Source of the DNA: Pseudogulbenkiania subflava DSM 22618 | GTDB lineage: Bacteria; Pseudomonadota; Gammaproteobacteria; Burkholderiales; Chromobacteriaceae | Direction of reading: 5' to 3' | Assembly (NCBI RefSeq): GCF_900177275.1 | Contig: NZ_FXAG01000001.1 | Span: forward strand, 186,001-250,000 | Length of the DNA: 64,000 bases | Shown here: one piece after another, positions 34,927 to 43,597 of the stretch | How the letters are laid out: every line of letters begins with the position of its first letter | Position numbering within the stretch: the stretch's first letter is position 1 | The notes under the pieces: generated by a model | Databases searched by the model: none | What the model was told of the DNA's origin: nothing | The model's input: only the letters and a program-made list of their open reading frames with translations | Translations under genes and position numbers: made by a program

Positions 34927-36762
34927 ATGGCCTTACATCCCGTCATCGCCGACGTCACCGCCCGTATCGTTGCCCGCAGCCAGCCGCGCCGCGCGGCCTA
35001 CCTGCAGCATCTCGACGCCGCCGCCAAACGCGGCCGCGTGGAGCGCACCCAGCTGTCCTGTACCAACCTGGCGCACGCTTTCGCCGCCATGCCGGACACG
35101 GTCAAGATTCATCTGAAGGAGGCCAGCCGGCCCAACCTCGCCATCGTCTCGGCCTACAACGACATGTTGTCGGCGCACCAGCCGCTGGAGGCGTTTCCGG
35201 CCTGGATCAAGGACGAGGCGCTCAAGGCTGGCGCCACCGCCCAGTTCGCCGGCGGCGTGCCGGCGATGTGCGACGGCGTGACGCAGGGCCAGGCCGGCAT
35301 GGAGCTCTCGCTGTTCTCGCGCGACGTGATCGCGATGAGCACCGCCGTGGCGCTGTCCCACCAGATGTTCGACGCCGCGCTCTACCTGGGCGTGTGCGAC
35401 AAGATCGTGCCGGGCCTGCTGATCGGCGCGCTGACCTTCGGCCATCTGCCGGCGGTGTTCGTGCCGGCCGGGCCGATGACCACCGGCATGTCCAACGACG
35501 AGAAGGCGCACATCCGCCAGCTCTACGCCGAGGGCAAGGTCGGCCGCGACGTGCTGCTGGAATCGGAGGCGCAAAGCTACCACGGTCCCGGCACCTGCAC
35601 CTTCTACGGCACCGCCAACTCCAACCAGATGCTGATGGAGATCATGGGTCTGCACCTGCCGGGCACCGCCTTCGTCACCCCGGGCACGCCGCTGCGCGAA
35701 GCGCTGACGCGCGCCGCCGCGCACCGTGCCGTGGCGATCTGCCCCGGCGGCGAGCACTACACCCCAGTGGGCCGCATCGTCGACGAGAAGGCCGTGGTCA
35801 ACGGCATCATCGGCCTGTTGGCCACCGGCGGTTCGACCAACCATACGCTGCACCTGGTGGCGATCGCCCGCGCCGCCGGCATCGACATCAATTGGGACGA
35901 CTTCGACGAGCTGTCGGCGGTGATTCCGCTCCTGGCGCGCGTCTACCCCAACGGTAAGGCCGACGTGAACCACTTCCACGCCGCCGGCGGCATGGGTTTC
36001 CTGATCCGCGAACTGCTCGACGCCGGCCTGCTGCACGAGGACGTCACCACCATTATGGGTCAGGGTCTACGCGCCTACACCGAGGAGCCATGGCTCGATA
36101 ACGGCGTGGCAGCATGGCGTCCGGCAGCGACCACCAGCCACGACAGCGGCGTGCTGCGCCCTGCCTCGGAACCGTTCTCGGCCGACGGCGGCTTGCGCGT
36201 GCTCAAGGGCAATATCGGCCGCTCGGTGATCAAGGTTTCAGCGGTCAAGCCGGAGCACCGCGTGGTGGAAGCGCCGGCGGTGATCTTCCACGAGCAGGAC
36301 GAACTCTTGGCCGCGTTCAAGCGTGGCGAGCTGGAGCGCGACTTCGTCGCGGTGATCCGCTTCCAGGGTCCGCGCGCCAACGGCATGCCGGAACTGCACA
36401 AGCTGACGCCGACGCTGGCGGTGCTGCAGGAGCGCGGCTTTGCCGTGGCCCTGGTCACCGACGGCCGCATGTCCGGCGCCTCCGGCAAGGTGCCGGCGGC
36501 GATCCACGTTTCGCCCGAGGCCGTTTCCGGCGGCCCGATCGCCAAGCTGCGCGACGGAGACCTGGTGCGCGTCGACGCCAACAGCGGCGAGCTGACCGCC
36601 CTGGTGGCGGAGGCCGAATGGGCCGCGCGCGAGGTGGTTTCGGCCAACCTGGAAAGCAACGATTTCGGCGTCGGCCGCGAACTGTTCGCCGGCATGCGCA
36701 CCCTGGCCGACGTCGCCGAACACGGCGCGATGACCTTCCACCACCCCCTGTGGAGAGATTGA
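34927..36762 (+). CDS. edd: 6-phosphogluconate dehydratase
   Basis: The 611-residue protein is the first committed enzyme of the Entner-Doudoroff pathway, dehydrating 6-phosphogluconate to 2-keto-3-deoxy-6-phosphogluconate. It belongs to the IlvD/Edd iron-sulfur family: cluster-binding Cys residues are seen in [27 protein letters not shown] and CPGGEHY, and the [24 protein letters not shown] block near residue 515 is conserved. Length matches E. coli Edd. eda follows after 5 bp. A HexR-type site lies upstream. Confidence 0.97.
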   Translation: MALHPVIADVTARIVARSQPRRAAYLQHLDAAAKRGRVERTQLSCTNLAHAFAAMPDTVKIHLKEASRPNLAIVSAYNDMLSAHQPLEAFPAWIKDEALKAGATAQFAGGVPAMCDGVTQGQAGMELSLFSRDVIAMSTAVALSHQMFDAALYLGVCDKIVPGLLIGALTFGHLPAVFVPAGPMTTGMSNDEKAHIRQLYAEGKVGRDVLLESEAQSYHGPGTCTFYGTANSNQMLMEIMGLHLPGTAFVTPGTPLREALTRAAAHRAVAICPGGEHYTPVGRIVDEKAVVNGIIGLLATGGSTNHTLHLVAIARAAGIDINWDDFDELSAVIPLLARVYPNGKADVNHFHAAGGMGFLIRELLDAGLLHEDVTTIMGQGLRAYTEEPWLDNGVAAWRPAATTSHDSGVLRPASEPFSADGGLRVLKGNIGRSVIKVSAVKPEHRVVEAPAVIFHEQDELLAAFKRGELERDFVAVIRFQGPRANGMPELHKLTPTLAVLQERGFAVALVTDGRMSGASGKVPAAIHVSPEAVSGGPIAKLRDGDLVRVDANSGELTALVAEAEWAAREVVSANLESNDFGVGRELFAGMRTLADVAEHGAMTFHHPLWRD

Positions 36763-36767
36763 AAGCA

Positions 36768-37394
36768 ATGGATGCACTGACTCTGTTACGCCAAAGCCCG
36801 GTGATGCCGGTGATCGTGGTCAACGACGCCGCGGTGGCGGTCGACCTCGCCCGTGCGCTGGTCGCCGGCGGGATCCGCACCCTGGAAATCACCCTGCGCA
36901 CCAAGGCCGCGCTGGCCGCGATGCGCCGCATCCGCGACGAAGTGCCTGACGCCCTGGTCGGCGCCGGCACCGTGCGCACCCGCGCCCACCTGGAAGCCGC
37001 GCTCGACGCCGGCGCCCAGTTCGGCCTCAGCCCGGGCCTGACCCCGGAGCTGGCCGCCGCCGCGCGCGCCTCCGGCGTGCCGTTCATCCCGGGCGTGGCC
37101 ACGCCGTCCGAGGCGATGCGCGCCCAGGACGAAGGCTTCAACATCCTCAAGCTGTTCCCGGCCGAGGCGGTGGGTGGCATCAAACTGCTCAAGGCGCTGG
37201 CCGGCCCGCTGCCGGAGCTGCGCTTCTGCCCGACCGGCGGCATCGACGCCAGCAATGCGCCGGCCTACCTGGCCCAGCCCAACGTGCTGGCGGTGGGCGG
37301 CTCGTGGCTGACCCCGGCCGACGCCCTCGCCGCCCAGGATTGGGAACGCATCACCCAGCTGGCCCGCGAAGCCAGCGCGCTGGCGGTGCGCTGA
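36768..37394 (+). CDS. eda: 2-keto-3-deoxy-6-phosphogluconate aldolase
   Basis: The 208-residue class I aldolase splits 2-keto-3-deoxy-6-phosphogluconate into pyruvate and glyceraldehyde 3-phosphate. Visible motifs are [11 protein letters not shown] with the catalytic Glu, [19 protein letters not shown] and [13 protein letters not shown] with the Schiff-base Lys, and FCPTGGI in the phosphate site. The ATG at 36768 lies 5 bp behind edd with a GAAAG-type ribosome site in the edd stop region. A strong terminator closes the edd-eda unit. Confidence 0.97.
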   Translation: MDALTLLRQSPVMPVIVVNDAAVAVDLARALVAGGIRTLEITLRTKAALAAMRRIRDEVPDALVGAGTVRTRAHLEAALDAGAQFGLSPGLTPELAAAARASGVPFIPGVATPSEAMRAQDEGFNILKLFPAEAVGGIKLLKALAGPLPELRFCPTGGIDASNAPAYLAQPNVLAVGGSWLTPADALAAQDWERITQLAREASALAVR

Positions 37395-37426
37395 CCCCCC
37401 GTTTTTGTTGCTTGTTGCTTCCTTGC

Positions 37427-37462
37427 AGGGCCTGCCGACTCTCCCGGACAGGCCCTTTTTTT
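37427..37462 (+). terminator. Terminator of edd-eda
   Basis: The stem AGGGCCTG...CAGGCCCT with a 14-nt loop is followed by seven Ts, 33 bp behind the eda stop. Confidence 0.85.
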
Positions 37463-37563
37463 ATGCGCCATGTCAGCGGCGGCCACTCTCCCCCTCGCCA
37501 AGCGCCGCCGCAACTTCTAACATCGCAGCGTGATCTCTCAGAGCGACCGGGGTATTAGCACGC

Positions 37564-38247
37564 ATGAAACTGTTTCTGGCCGAAGACGACGCCGTCCTGG
37601 CGGACGCCCTGCTCACCCGCCTCACCCAGCTCGGCTTCGACACCGCGCACGCCGCCGACGGCCTCGACGCGCAGCAGCGCCTGCTCAACGAGGACTTCGA
37701 CGCCGTGGTGCTCGACATCGGGCTGCCCGGGCAGGACGGCCTGGCCGTGCTGCGCAACGTGCGCGTGCACAAGCCGGCGCTGCCGATCCTGCTCTTGACC
37801 GCGCTCGACAGCATGGAAGACCGCGTCGCCGGGCTCGACGCCGGCGCCGACGACTACCTGGTCAAGCCGTTCGACTTCCCCGAGCTGGAAGCGCGCCTGC
37901 GCGCCCTGCTGCGCCGACAGCGCGTCGCCGACAGCCCGCGCGACGAGCCGCGCTTCGGCCGCCTGCGCCTGGACCGCATCGGCCAACGCGCCTGGACCGA
38001 CAACGTGGCGCTGGAGCTGTCGGCGCGCGAGCTGCAGCTGCTCGACATCCTGATGAGCCACGCCGAGCGCGTCGTCACCAAGGAACAGATCGCCACCGAG
38101 CTGTCCGGCACCGGCGAGGAAGTCGGCGCCAACGCGGTCGAGGTCTATGTGCACCGCCTGCGCAAGAAGCTCGACGGCAGCGGCGTCGGCGTGCGCGCGG
38201 TGCGCGGCCTGGGCTACCTGCTGGCCAGCACCGACGCGCCCCGCTAA
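37564..38247 (+). CDS. OmpR-family response regulator (GltR-like by context)
   Basis: The 227-residue protein has a receiver domain (1-115; acidic pocket EDD at 7-9, phospho-Asp51 in VVLDIGLPG, Lys in YLVKPF) and a winged-helix DNA-binding domain (about 130-222; ELSARELQLLDILM and VEVYVHRLRKKLD). It pairs with the sensor kinase 235 bp downstream. The pair lies between edd-eda and a sugar ABC transporter. In Pseudomonas the GltR/GtrS pair in a similar position controls glucose transport, so the same role is inferred. A set of 11-bp direct repeats before the transporter is its likely binding site. Confidence 0.9.
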   Translation: MKLFLAEDDAVLADALLTRLTQLGFDTAHAADGLDAQQRLLNEDFDAVVLDIGLPGQDGLAVLRNVRVHKPALPILLLTALDSMEDRVAGLDAGADDYLVKPFDFPELEARLRALLRRQRVADSPRDEPRFGRLRLDRIGQRAWTDNVALELSARELQLLDILMSHAERVVTKEQIATELSGTGEEVGANAVEVYVHRLRKKLDGSGVGVRAVRGLGYLLASTDAPR

Positions 38248-38248
38248 A

Positions 38249-38262
38249 GGTTGGCCGAAGCC
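38249..38262 (+). repeat. GTTGGCCGAA word behind the response regulator
   Basis: GGTTGGCCGAAGCC starts one base after the response regulator stop. Confidence 0.7.
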
Positions 38263-38268
38263 CGACTT

Positions 38269-38470
38269 AGAACCTGCTCACGATCAGTCGCGAGCAGCCC
38301 TCAGCGGGGTGAAGCGCAGCGCAGAAACCGGAATGTACTGGAGTACATGAGGATTTCTGATCGCTGAGCGAATCCCTGCGTGCCAATCTTCGATTGGCTC
38401 AGCGATAGATTCGCACGCAGTGCACATGAGCCCCGATCAGGGATGCGCAGCAAGATCGTGAACAGGTTCT
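38269..38470. repeat. Family A inverted-repeat element, long form (202 bp)
   Basis: Terminal repeats AGAACCTGCTCACGATC and the complement of AGAACCTGTTCACGATC (38454-38470) differ at one position. The interior has the core hairpin CGGAATGTACTGGAGTACAT and an inserted hairpin GCGTGCCAATCTTCGATTGG. The element separates the response regulator from its kinase and ends one base before the kinase ribosome site (AAGGAG at 38472). Confidence 0.85.
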
Positions 38471-38482
38471 TAAGGAGCCCCG

Positions 38483-39919
38483 ATGTCCCCTCCCCGCCAC
38501 TTGTCGCTGCGCCGCCAGCTGCTGCTGTGGCTGCTGCTGCCGCAGCTGGTGCTGTGGCTCGCCGCCGCCTACCTCGCGTACGCCATGGCGCTGGGCTACA
38601 GCAACGAGGTGATCGACCGCAGCCTAGCCAAGTCCTCGCGCGCGCTGGCGCGCCAGGTCAAGCCGTTCGGCAACGGCTTTTACGTCGACTTCCCGCAGGC
38701 GGCGCGCGAAATCCTCGAAGAAGACCCCAACGACCGCGTCTACTACATGATCAGCTCGCCGCCGGAGGCCTTCCTGCTGGGCGACCCGGCCATGCCGCGC
38801 CCGCCCGCCGGGCTGCCGGTGCGCGCCGGCGCCAGCTACTTCTACAACGCCGCCATGGCGAAGCAGGGCAACCGGCTCGAGATGCGCGTGGCGGCGCTCT
38901 ACCTCAACGCCGGCACCCCGGACCAGCCGCAGCTGATGCTGGTGCAGGTGGCCAAGAGCCGCGCGCTGAGCGCCGAGCTGGCGCACAAGATCCTGTTCGA
39001 CATGGGGCTGCCGCTGCTGGGCCTGATGCTGCTCACCAGCGTGCTGGTCTGGGCCGGCATCAGCCGCGGCCTGTCGCCGCTGAGAAACCTGCGCCGCAGC
39101 GTGGAACACCGCTCGGCGCGCGACCTGGCGCCGATCGAGGCGGAAAACGCCCCGTCCGAGGTGCGCGCCCTGGCCACCGCGATCAACACCCTGCTGGCCG
39201 AAGTGCACGGCCAGGTGGCGCAGCAGCGCCGCTTCATCGCCGACGCCGCGCACCAGCTCCGCACCCCGCTGGCCGGGCTGAAGTCGCAAAGCGAGCTGGC
39301 GCAGAGCGAACTGCGCCAGGCGCAGCCCGACGTGGCGCGCGCCTGCCGCCAGCTGGAACAGGTGCACACCAGCGTCGAGCGCTCCATCCGCCTGGTCAAC
39401 CAGCTTTTGGCGCTGGCGCGCGCCGAGCCCGAGGCCGGCTTGCAACTGGCGCCGCTCGATCTGGCGCAGCTGGTGCGCGAGGTGACCGCCGAGGCGGTGC
39501 CGCGCGCGCTGGCGCGCGACATCGACCTCGGCGTGGAGGGCGGCGACGCGCCGCTCGCCATCGCCGGCCACGCTGGCCTGCTGCGCGAACTCGTGGCCAA
39601 CCTGCTCGACAACGCCATCCAGTACACCCCGCCCGGCGGCGAGGTTACCGTGGCGCTGCAGCCCGCGCCGGGTGAGGTGTGGCTGCGCGTCAGCGACAAC
39701 GGCCCGGGCATCCCGCCCGCGGAGCGCGAACGCGTGTTCGAGCGCTTCTACCGCGGCAGCGCCGAAGGCAAGGGCAAGGGCTGCGGTCTCGGGCTCGCCA
39801 TCGTGCAGGAGATCGCCCGGCGCCACCGCACCACGGCCACGCTGTCCGAGCACCTCCCACATGGCCTGACCGTGTCGCTGCGCTTTGCCCTGAGCGCGCC
39901 CCCCGGCAGCGCCCGTTGA
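38483..39919 (+). CDS. Two-component sensor histidine kinase (TctE/GtrS-like)
   Basis: The 478-residue protein has transmembrane segments at about 13-36 and 172-193, with a periplasmic region of about 135 residues resembling the TctE-type two-component sensor N-terminal domain. HAMP-like, HisKA and HATPase domains follow. The phosphoacceptor is His257 in DAAHQLRTPLAG. The ATP site is read from NLLDNAIQYTPPGGEV (N box), SDNGPGIPP (G1), FERFYRG (F box) and GCGLGLAIVQEI (G2). It should phosphorylate the adjacent OmpR-type regulator. The periplasmic domain could sense the sugar or its binding protein; the ligand is not readable. Confidence 0.92.
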   Translation: MSPPRHLSLRRQLLLWLLLPQLVLWLAAAYLAYAMALGYSNEVIDRSLAKSSRALARQVKPFGNGFYVDFPQAAREILEEDPNDRVYYMISSPPEAFLLGDPAMPRPPAGLPVRAGASYFYNAAMAKQGNRLEMRVAALYLNAGTPDQPQLMLVQVAKSRALSAELAHKILFDMGLPLLGLMLLTSVLVWAGISRGLSPLRNLRRSVEHRSARDLAPIEAENAPSEVRALATAINTLLAEVHGQVAQQRRFIADAAHQLRTPLAGLKSQSELAQSELRQAQPDVARACRQLEQVHTSVERSIRLVNQLLALARAEPEAGLQLAPLDLAQLVREVTAEAVPRALARDIDLGVEGGDAPLAIAGHAGLLRELVANLLDNAIQYTPPGGEVTVALQPAPGEVWLRVSDNGPGIPPAERERVFERFYRGSAEGKGKGCGLGLAIVQEIARRHRTTATLSEHLPHGLTVSLRFALSAPPGSAR

Positions 39920-40099
39920 CCCCCCGTGCCGCCCGCCCGGCGCCGGCGGGCCGGCACGGCGATCGCCCCTGCCCGGGCCGGCCGTCGTGTAGTTGATACA
40001 CTACGGCGTCCCCTCGTGCTGCAACGCATCAACCGTTTCCGCCAACATCGGCCGGCCTCGCCCTTTATTCATGCTGCATCGCACCCAAAATCGTTCAAG

Positions 40100-40143
40100 T
40101 TCTTACGCCATTCAGACGCAAAACTTACGCAAAACTTACAGCA
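40100..40143 (+). promoter_or_regulatory. Four contiguous 11-bp direct repeats: probable response-regulator site
   Basis: The segments TTCTTACGCCA, TTCAGACGCAA, AACTTACGCAA and AACTTACAGCA follow one another without gaps. An 11-bp period keeps all copies on one DNA face, the usual pattern for OmpR-family dimers. They end 6 bp before the -10 box, covering the -35 region, as expected for an activator. Confidence 0.7.
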
Positions 40144-40149
40144 AGCCGC

Positions 40150-40155
40150 TATAGT
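40150..40155 (+). promoter_or_regulatory. -10 box of the sugar ABC transporter operon
   Basis: TATAGT lies 72 bp before the first transporter gene. The expected -35 position is not a good match and lies within the direct repeats. Apart from these sites, the 39920-40226 gap holds a palindrome (TGTAGT...ACTACG, 39992-40009) and no gene. Confidence 0.6.
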
Positions 40156-40226
40156 TTTCGCAAGCCGTCACGGCAGGCCGCCCCACACGCCACGCGACGG
40201 ACTGAGAACAACAGAGGAGATAGAGC

Positions 40227-41471
40227 ATGAAACTGAAGCGCCTGAGCGCGGCCCTGCTGGCCGCCAGCCTGCTGCCCGCCACCGTGATGGCCGGCAACGT
40301 CGAAGTGCTGCACTGGTGGACCTCCGGCGGCGAGGCCAAGTCGGCCCTCGAGCTGAAAAAGATGATGACCGCCAAGGGCCACACCTGGCGTGACTTCGCC
40401 GTGGCCGGCGGCGGCGGCGACAACGCCATGACCGCGCTGAAGACGCGCGTGGTGTCGGGCAACCCGCCCACCGCCGCCCAGATCAAGGGCCCGGCGATCC
40501 AGGAATGGGGCGCCGAAGGCGTGCTCGCCAACATCGACCCGGTGGCCAAGGCCGGCAACTGGGACAAGCTGCTGCCGCCGGTGGTGAGCCAAGTCATGAA
40601 GTACAAGGGGCAGTACGTCGCCGCCCCGGTCAACGTGCACCGCGTCAACTGGCTGTGGGTCAACCCGGAAGCATTCAAGAAGGCCGGCGCCACCGTGCCC
40701 AAGACCTGGCCGGAATTCTTCGCCGCCGCCGACAAGCTGCAGAAGGCCGGCATCCAGCCGGTGGCCCACGGCGGCCAGCCGTGGCAGGACGCCACCCTGT
40801 TCGAATCCGTCGCGCTTGGCGTCGGCGGCGCCGGCTACTACAAGAAGGCCTTCGTCCAGCTCGACCAGGCCACGCTGGCCGGCCCCACCACGATCAAGGT
40901 GTTCGAGACCCTGCAGCGCGTGAAGGGCTACATCGACAAGGGTGCCGCCGGCCGCGACTGGAACCTCGCCACCAACATGGTCATCACCGGCAAGGCCGGC
41001 ATGCAGTTCATGGGCGACTGGGCCAAGGGCGAGTTCACCGCCGCCAGCAAGCAGCCGGGCAAGGACTACCTATGCGTGGACGCCCCGGGCACCGCCGGCA
41101 TGTTCACCTTCAACATCGACAGCCTGGCGATGTTCCAGCAGAAGGACCCGGCCTCGGTGAAGGCGCAGGCCGACCTCGCCGCCACGGTGATGAGCCCGGC
41201 GTTCCAGGAGACCTTCAACCTCAACAAGGGCTCGATCCCGGCGCGTCTCGACACGCCGATGGACAAGTTCGACGACTGCGCCAAGAAATCCAAGACCGAC
41301 CTGACCACCGCCTCCAAGAGCGGCGCGCTGGTGCCGAGCTTCGCGCACAAGATGGCCATGCCCTCGGCCACCGAAGGCGCCATGGTGGACGTCATCGCGC
41401 AGTTCATGAACTCCAGCATGACGCCGAAGACCGCCGCCGAGCGCTTGGCCAAGGCCGGCAAGGTCAAGTAA
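40227..41471 (+). CDS. Sugar ABC transporter substrate-binding protein (GtsA-like)
   Basis: The 414-residue protein has a Sec signal peptide (cleavage near VMAG, residue 22) and the fold of family 1 sugar-binding proteins. The mature start VEVLHWWTSGGEAKSALELKKMM and the block PVNVHRVNWLWVNPEAFKKAG are typical of the Pseudomonas glucose/mannose-binding protein GtsA. It captures sugar in the periplasm for the two permeases encoded behind it. Two Cys (CVDAPG and DDCAKK) may form a disulfide, as in glucose-binding homologues. The gap to the first permease gene is 330 bp and holds repeat elements, which suggests differential expression. Exact sugar specificity is inferred from context. Confidence 0.9.
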   Translation: MKLKRLSAALLAASLLPATVMAGNVEVLHWWTSGGEAKSALELKKMMTAKGHTWRDFAVAGGGGDNAMTALKTRVVSGNPPTAAQIKGPAIQEWGAEGVLANIDPVAKAGNWDKLLPPVVSQVMKYKGQYVAAPVNVHRVNWLWVNPEAFKKAGATVPKTWPEFFAAADKLQKAGIQPVAHGGQPWQDATLFESVALGVGGAGYYKKAFVQLDQATLAGPTTIKVFETLQRVKGYIDKGAAGRDWNLATNMVITGKAGMQFMGDWAKGEFTAASKQPGKDYLCVDAPGTAGMFTFNIDSLAMFQQKDPASVKAQADLAATVMSPAFQETFNLNKGSIPARLDTPMDKFDDCAKKSKTDLTTASKSGALVPSFAHKMAMPSATEGAMVDVIAQFMNSSMTPKTAAERLAKAGKVK

Positions 41472-41478
41472 GAGCGCT

Positions 41479-41597
41479 TCAGCAGGCGACGCCTTGGCAC
41501 CGTGAGCGCCCGCGCAATCCGGAATCCGCCTGGACGACATGTCCATGCCGGTTCCGGTGCGGCGGCGGCACTCAAGCAGCCTTGGCGCGCCTGCTGA
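41479..41597. repeat. Family D1 inverted-repeat element behind the binding-protein gene
   Basis: The ends TCAGCAGGCG (41479-41488) and CGCCTGCTGA (41588-41597) are perfect complements, and the pairing continues imperfectly inward. The centre has the hairpin TGGAC-GACAT-GTCCA flanked by CCGGAAT and GGTTCC, the same core as families A and B. It begins 8 bp behind the stop. Confidence 0.7.
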
Positions 41598-41606
41598 CAG
41601 CCTCTC

Positions 41607-41732
41607 ATTCCGGTTCCAGTTAGAAACGAGAACGCGCAGGCAAGCGAGTTGGGCCGCAGACAGTACCCGCAGTACGGCAAGGTCCAACGCAGCGCAGCCG
41701 ACAAAGCCATCGTTTCCAAATGGAATTGGAAC
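41607..41732. repeat. Family D2 inverted-repeat element
   Basis: Imperfect 23-bp ends (left containing TTCCAGTTAGAAACGA, right TCGTTTCCAAATGGAA) enclose about 80 bp of non-coding DNA. With D1 it fills the gap between the binding-protein and permease genes; no gene is seen there. Confidence 0.6.
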
Positions 41733-41801
41733 AAGCCGATGACGGAAGCGGGGCGCCCCTCCCCGCCCTGTTCTCCGCTCTCGCTACGCTAAGGAGTTCC
41801 C

Positions 41802-42743
41802 ATGTCCCATTCTTCGTCTCCGGCCGAGGTCCGCGCCCTGGCCGATGCCGCACCGGCGGCCGCCAGTCGCCAGCGCCTGGCCGACCGCTGGCTGCCCCGG
41901 CTGGTCCTGAGCCCGACGATCGTCATGAGCCTGGTGTTCGTCTACGGCTTCATCGCCTGGACCGCCTGGCTCTCCTTCACCGAATCGCGCCTGATGCCGC
42001 GCTACGACTGGGCCGGCCTGACCCAGTACCTGGCGCTGTTCGACAACGAACGCTGGTGGACCGCCGTCGCCAACCTGGGCCTGTTCGGCGGCCTGTTCAT
42101 CCTGTGCACGCTGGTGGTGGGCCTGCTGCTGGCGGTGCTGCTCGACCAGAAAATCCGTGCCGAAGGCGCGCTGCGCGCCGTCTACCTCTACCCCATGGCG
42201 CTGTCCTTCATCGTCACCGGCACCGCCTGGAAGTGGATGCTCAACCCCGACATGGGGCTGCAGAAGGTGCTCAACGACTGGGGCTTCGCCAACTTCACCT
42301 TCGACTGGCTGGTCGACCCGGACCGCGCCATCTACACCGTGGTGATCGCCGGGGTGTGGCAGTCGTCCGGCTTCGTGATGGCGCTGTTCCTCGCCGGCCT
42401 GCGCGGCGTGGACGACTCCATCATCAAGGCGGCGCAGGTGGACGGGGCGAGCCTGCCCACCATCTACCGCCGTATCGTGATCCCGTCCTTGCGTCCGGTG
42501 TTCTTCAGCGTGCTGCTGATCCTGTCGCACATCGCCATCAAGAGCTTCGACCTGGTGATGGCGCTGACCGGCGGCGGCCCGGGCACCTCCTCCGACGTGC
42601 CGGCCGTGTTCATGTACCAGTTCGCCTTCACGCGCGGCCAGCTCGGCTTGGGCGCGGCCTCGGCGATGATGATGCTGATGACCATCGTGGCGGTGCTGGT
42701 GCCGTTGATGTACCTGGAAACGAGGAGTGCGAAACGTGGCTAA
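41802..42743 (+). CDS. Sugar ABC transporter permease (GtsB-like)
   Basis: The 313-residue inner-membrane protein has six hydrophobic segments. The ABC-permease EAA loop, which contacts the ATPase, is seen as IIKAAQVDGASLPTIYRRIVIPSLRP (about 207-232). It belongs to the MalF/UgpA-type family but lacks the long MalF periplasmic loop. A strong ribosome site (AAGGAG) precedes the ATG. The end overlaps the second permease gene by 8 bp, so the pair is coupled. Confidence 0.92.
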   Translation: MSHSSSPAEVRALADAAPAAASRQRLADRWLPRLVLSPTIVMSLVFVYGFIAWTAWLSFTESRLMPRYDWAGLTQYLALFDNERWWTAVANLGLFGGLFILCTLVVGLLLAVLLDQKIRAEGALRAVYLYPMALSFIVTGTAWKWMLNPDMGLQKVLNDWGFANFTFDWLVDPDRAIYTVVIAGVWQSSGFVMALFLAGLRGVDDSIIKAAQVDGASLPTIYRRIVIPSLRPVFFSVLLILSHIAIKSFDLVMALTGGGPGTSSDVPAVFMYQFAFTRGQLGLGAASAMMMLMTIVAVLVPLMYLETRSAKRG

Positions 42744-43593
42744 CAAGCTCTCTATCGGCCGGCTGCTGGTCTACGCCGCGCTGGCCCTGGTGGCGGTCTA
42801 CTACCTGCTGCCGCTCTACGTGATGCTCACCACCTCGTTCAAGACGCTGGACGACATCCGTCAGGGCAACCTGCTGTCGCTGCCGCAAGCCTGGAACGGC
42901 GGCGCCTGGGCCAAGGCCTGGGCCAGCGCCTGCACCGGCATCGAGTGCGGCGGCATGAAGGGCTTCTTCTGGAACTCCGTGAAGATGACGGTGCCGGCGG
43001 TACTGATCTCGACCATGTTCGGCGCGGTCAACGGCTACGTGGTGTCGATGTGGCGCTTCCGCGGCTCGGACGTGCTGTTCACGATGCTGCTGGTGGGCTG
43101 CTTCATTCCGTTCCAGGTGGTGCTGCTGCCGATGGCACAGCTCCTGGGTTACCTGGGTATCGCCAACACCACCACCGGCCTGGTGCTGGTGCACGTGATC
43201 TACGGCACCGCCTTCACCACGCTGTTCTTCCGCAATTTCTACGTCACGGTGCCGGACGAACTGGTCAAGGCGGGCCGCATCGACGGCGCCGGCTTCTGGA
43301 CCATCTTCTTCCGCATCCTGCTGCCGGTATCCGGGCCGATCTTCGTGGTCTGCATCATCTGGCAGTTCACCCAGATCTGGAACGACTTCCTGTTCGGCGT
43401 GGTGTTCGCCGCCGGCGAATCGCAGCCCATCACCGTGGCGCTGAACAATCTGGTCAACACCTCCACCGGGGTCAAGGAATACAACGTCGACATGGCCTCC
43501 GCCATCATCGCCGCCCTGCCCACCCTGTTCGTTTACATGGTCGCCGGCCGCTACTTCGTGCGCGGACTGACGGCCGGCGCCGTGAAAGGTTAA
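42736..43593 (+). CDS. Sugar ABC transporter permease (GtsC-like)
   Basis: The product is a MalG/UgpE-type permease of 285 residues with about six transmembrane segments and the EAA loop ELVKAGRIDGAGFWTIFFRILLPVSGP. It forms the channel with the preceding permease. I prefer the GTG at 42736 (MANKLSIG) because the GAGGAG ribosome site at 42722 lies about 8 bp upstream; the GTG at 42727 would leave no spacing. A Cys pair (SACTGIECGG) in a periplasmic loop is present. The ATPase gene follows after 4 bp. Confidence 0.9.
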   Translation: MANKLSIGRLLVYAALALVAVYYLLPLYVMLTTSFKTLDDIRQGNLLSLPQAWNGGAWAKAWASACTGIECGGMKGFFWNSVKMTVPAVLISTMFGAVNGYVVSMWRFRGSDVLFTMLLVGCFIPFQVVLLPMAQLLGYLGIANTTTGLVLVHVIYGTAFTTLFFRNFYVTVPDELVKAGRIDGAGFWTIFFRILLPVSGPIFVVCIIWQFTQIWNDFLFGVVFAAGESQPITVALNNLVNTSTGVKEYNVDMASAIIAALPTLFVYMVAGRYFVRGLTAGAVKG

Positions 43594-43597
43594 GACA

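Noticed and set aside
39992-40009. TGTAGT...ACTACG palindrome as a third HexR site before the sugar ABC operon
   Set aside because: The arms are right but the spacer is six bases instead of three, so the centre-to-centre distance does not match the zwf and edd sites.
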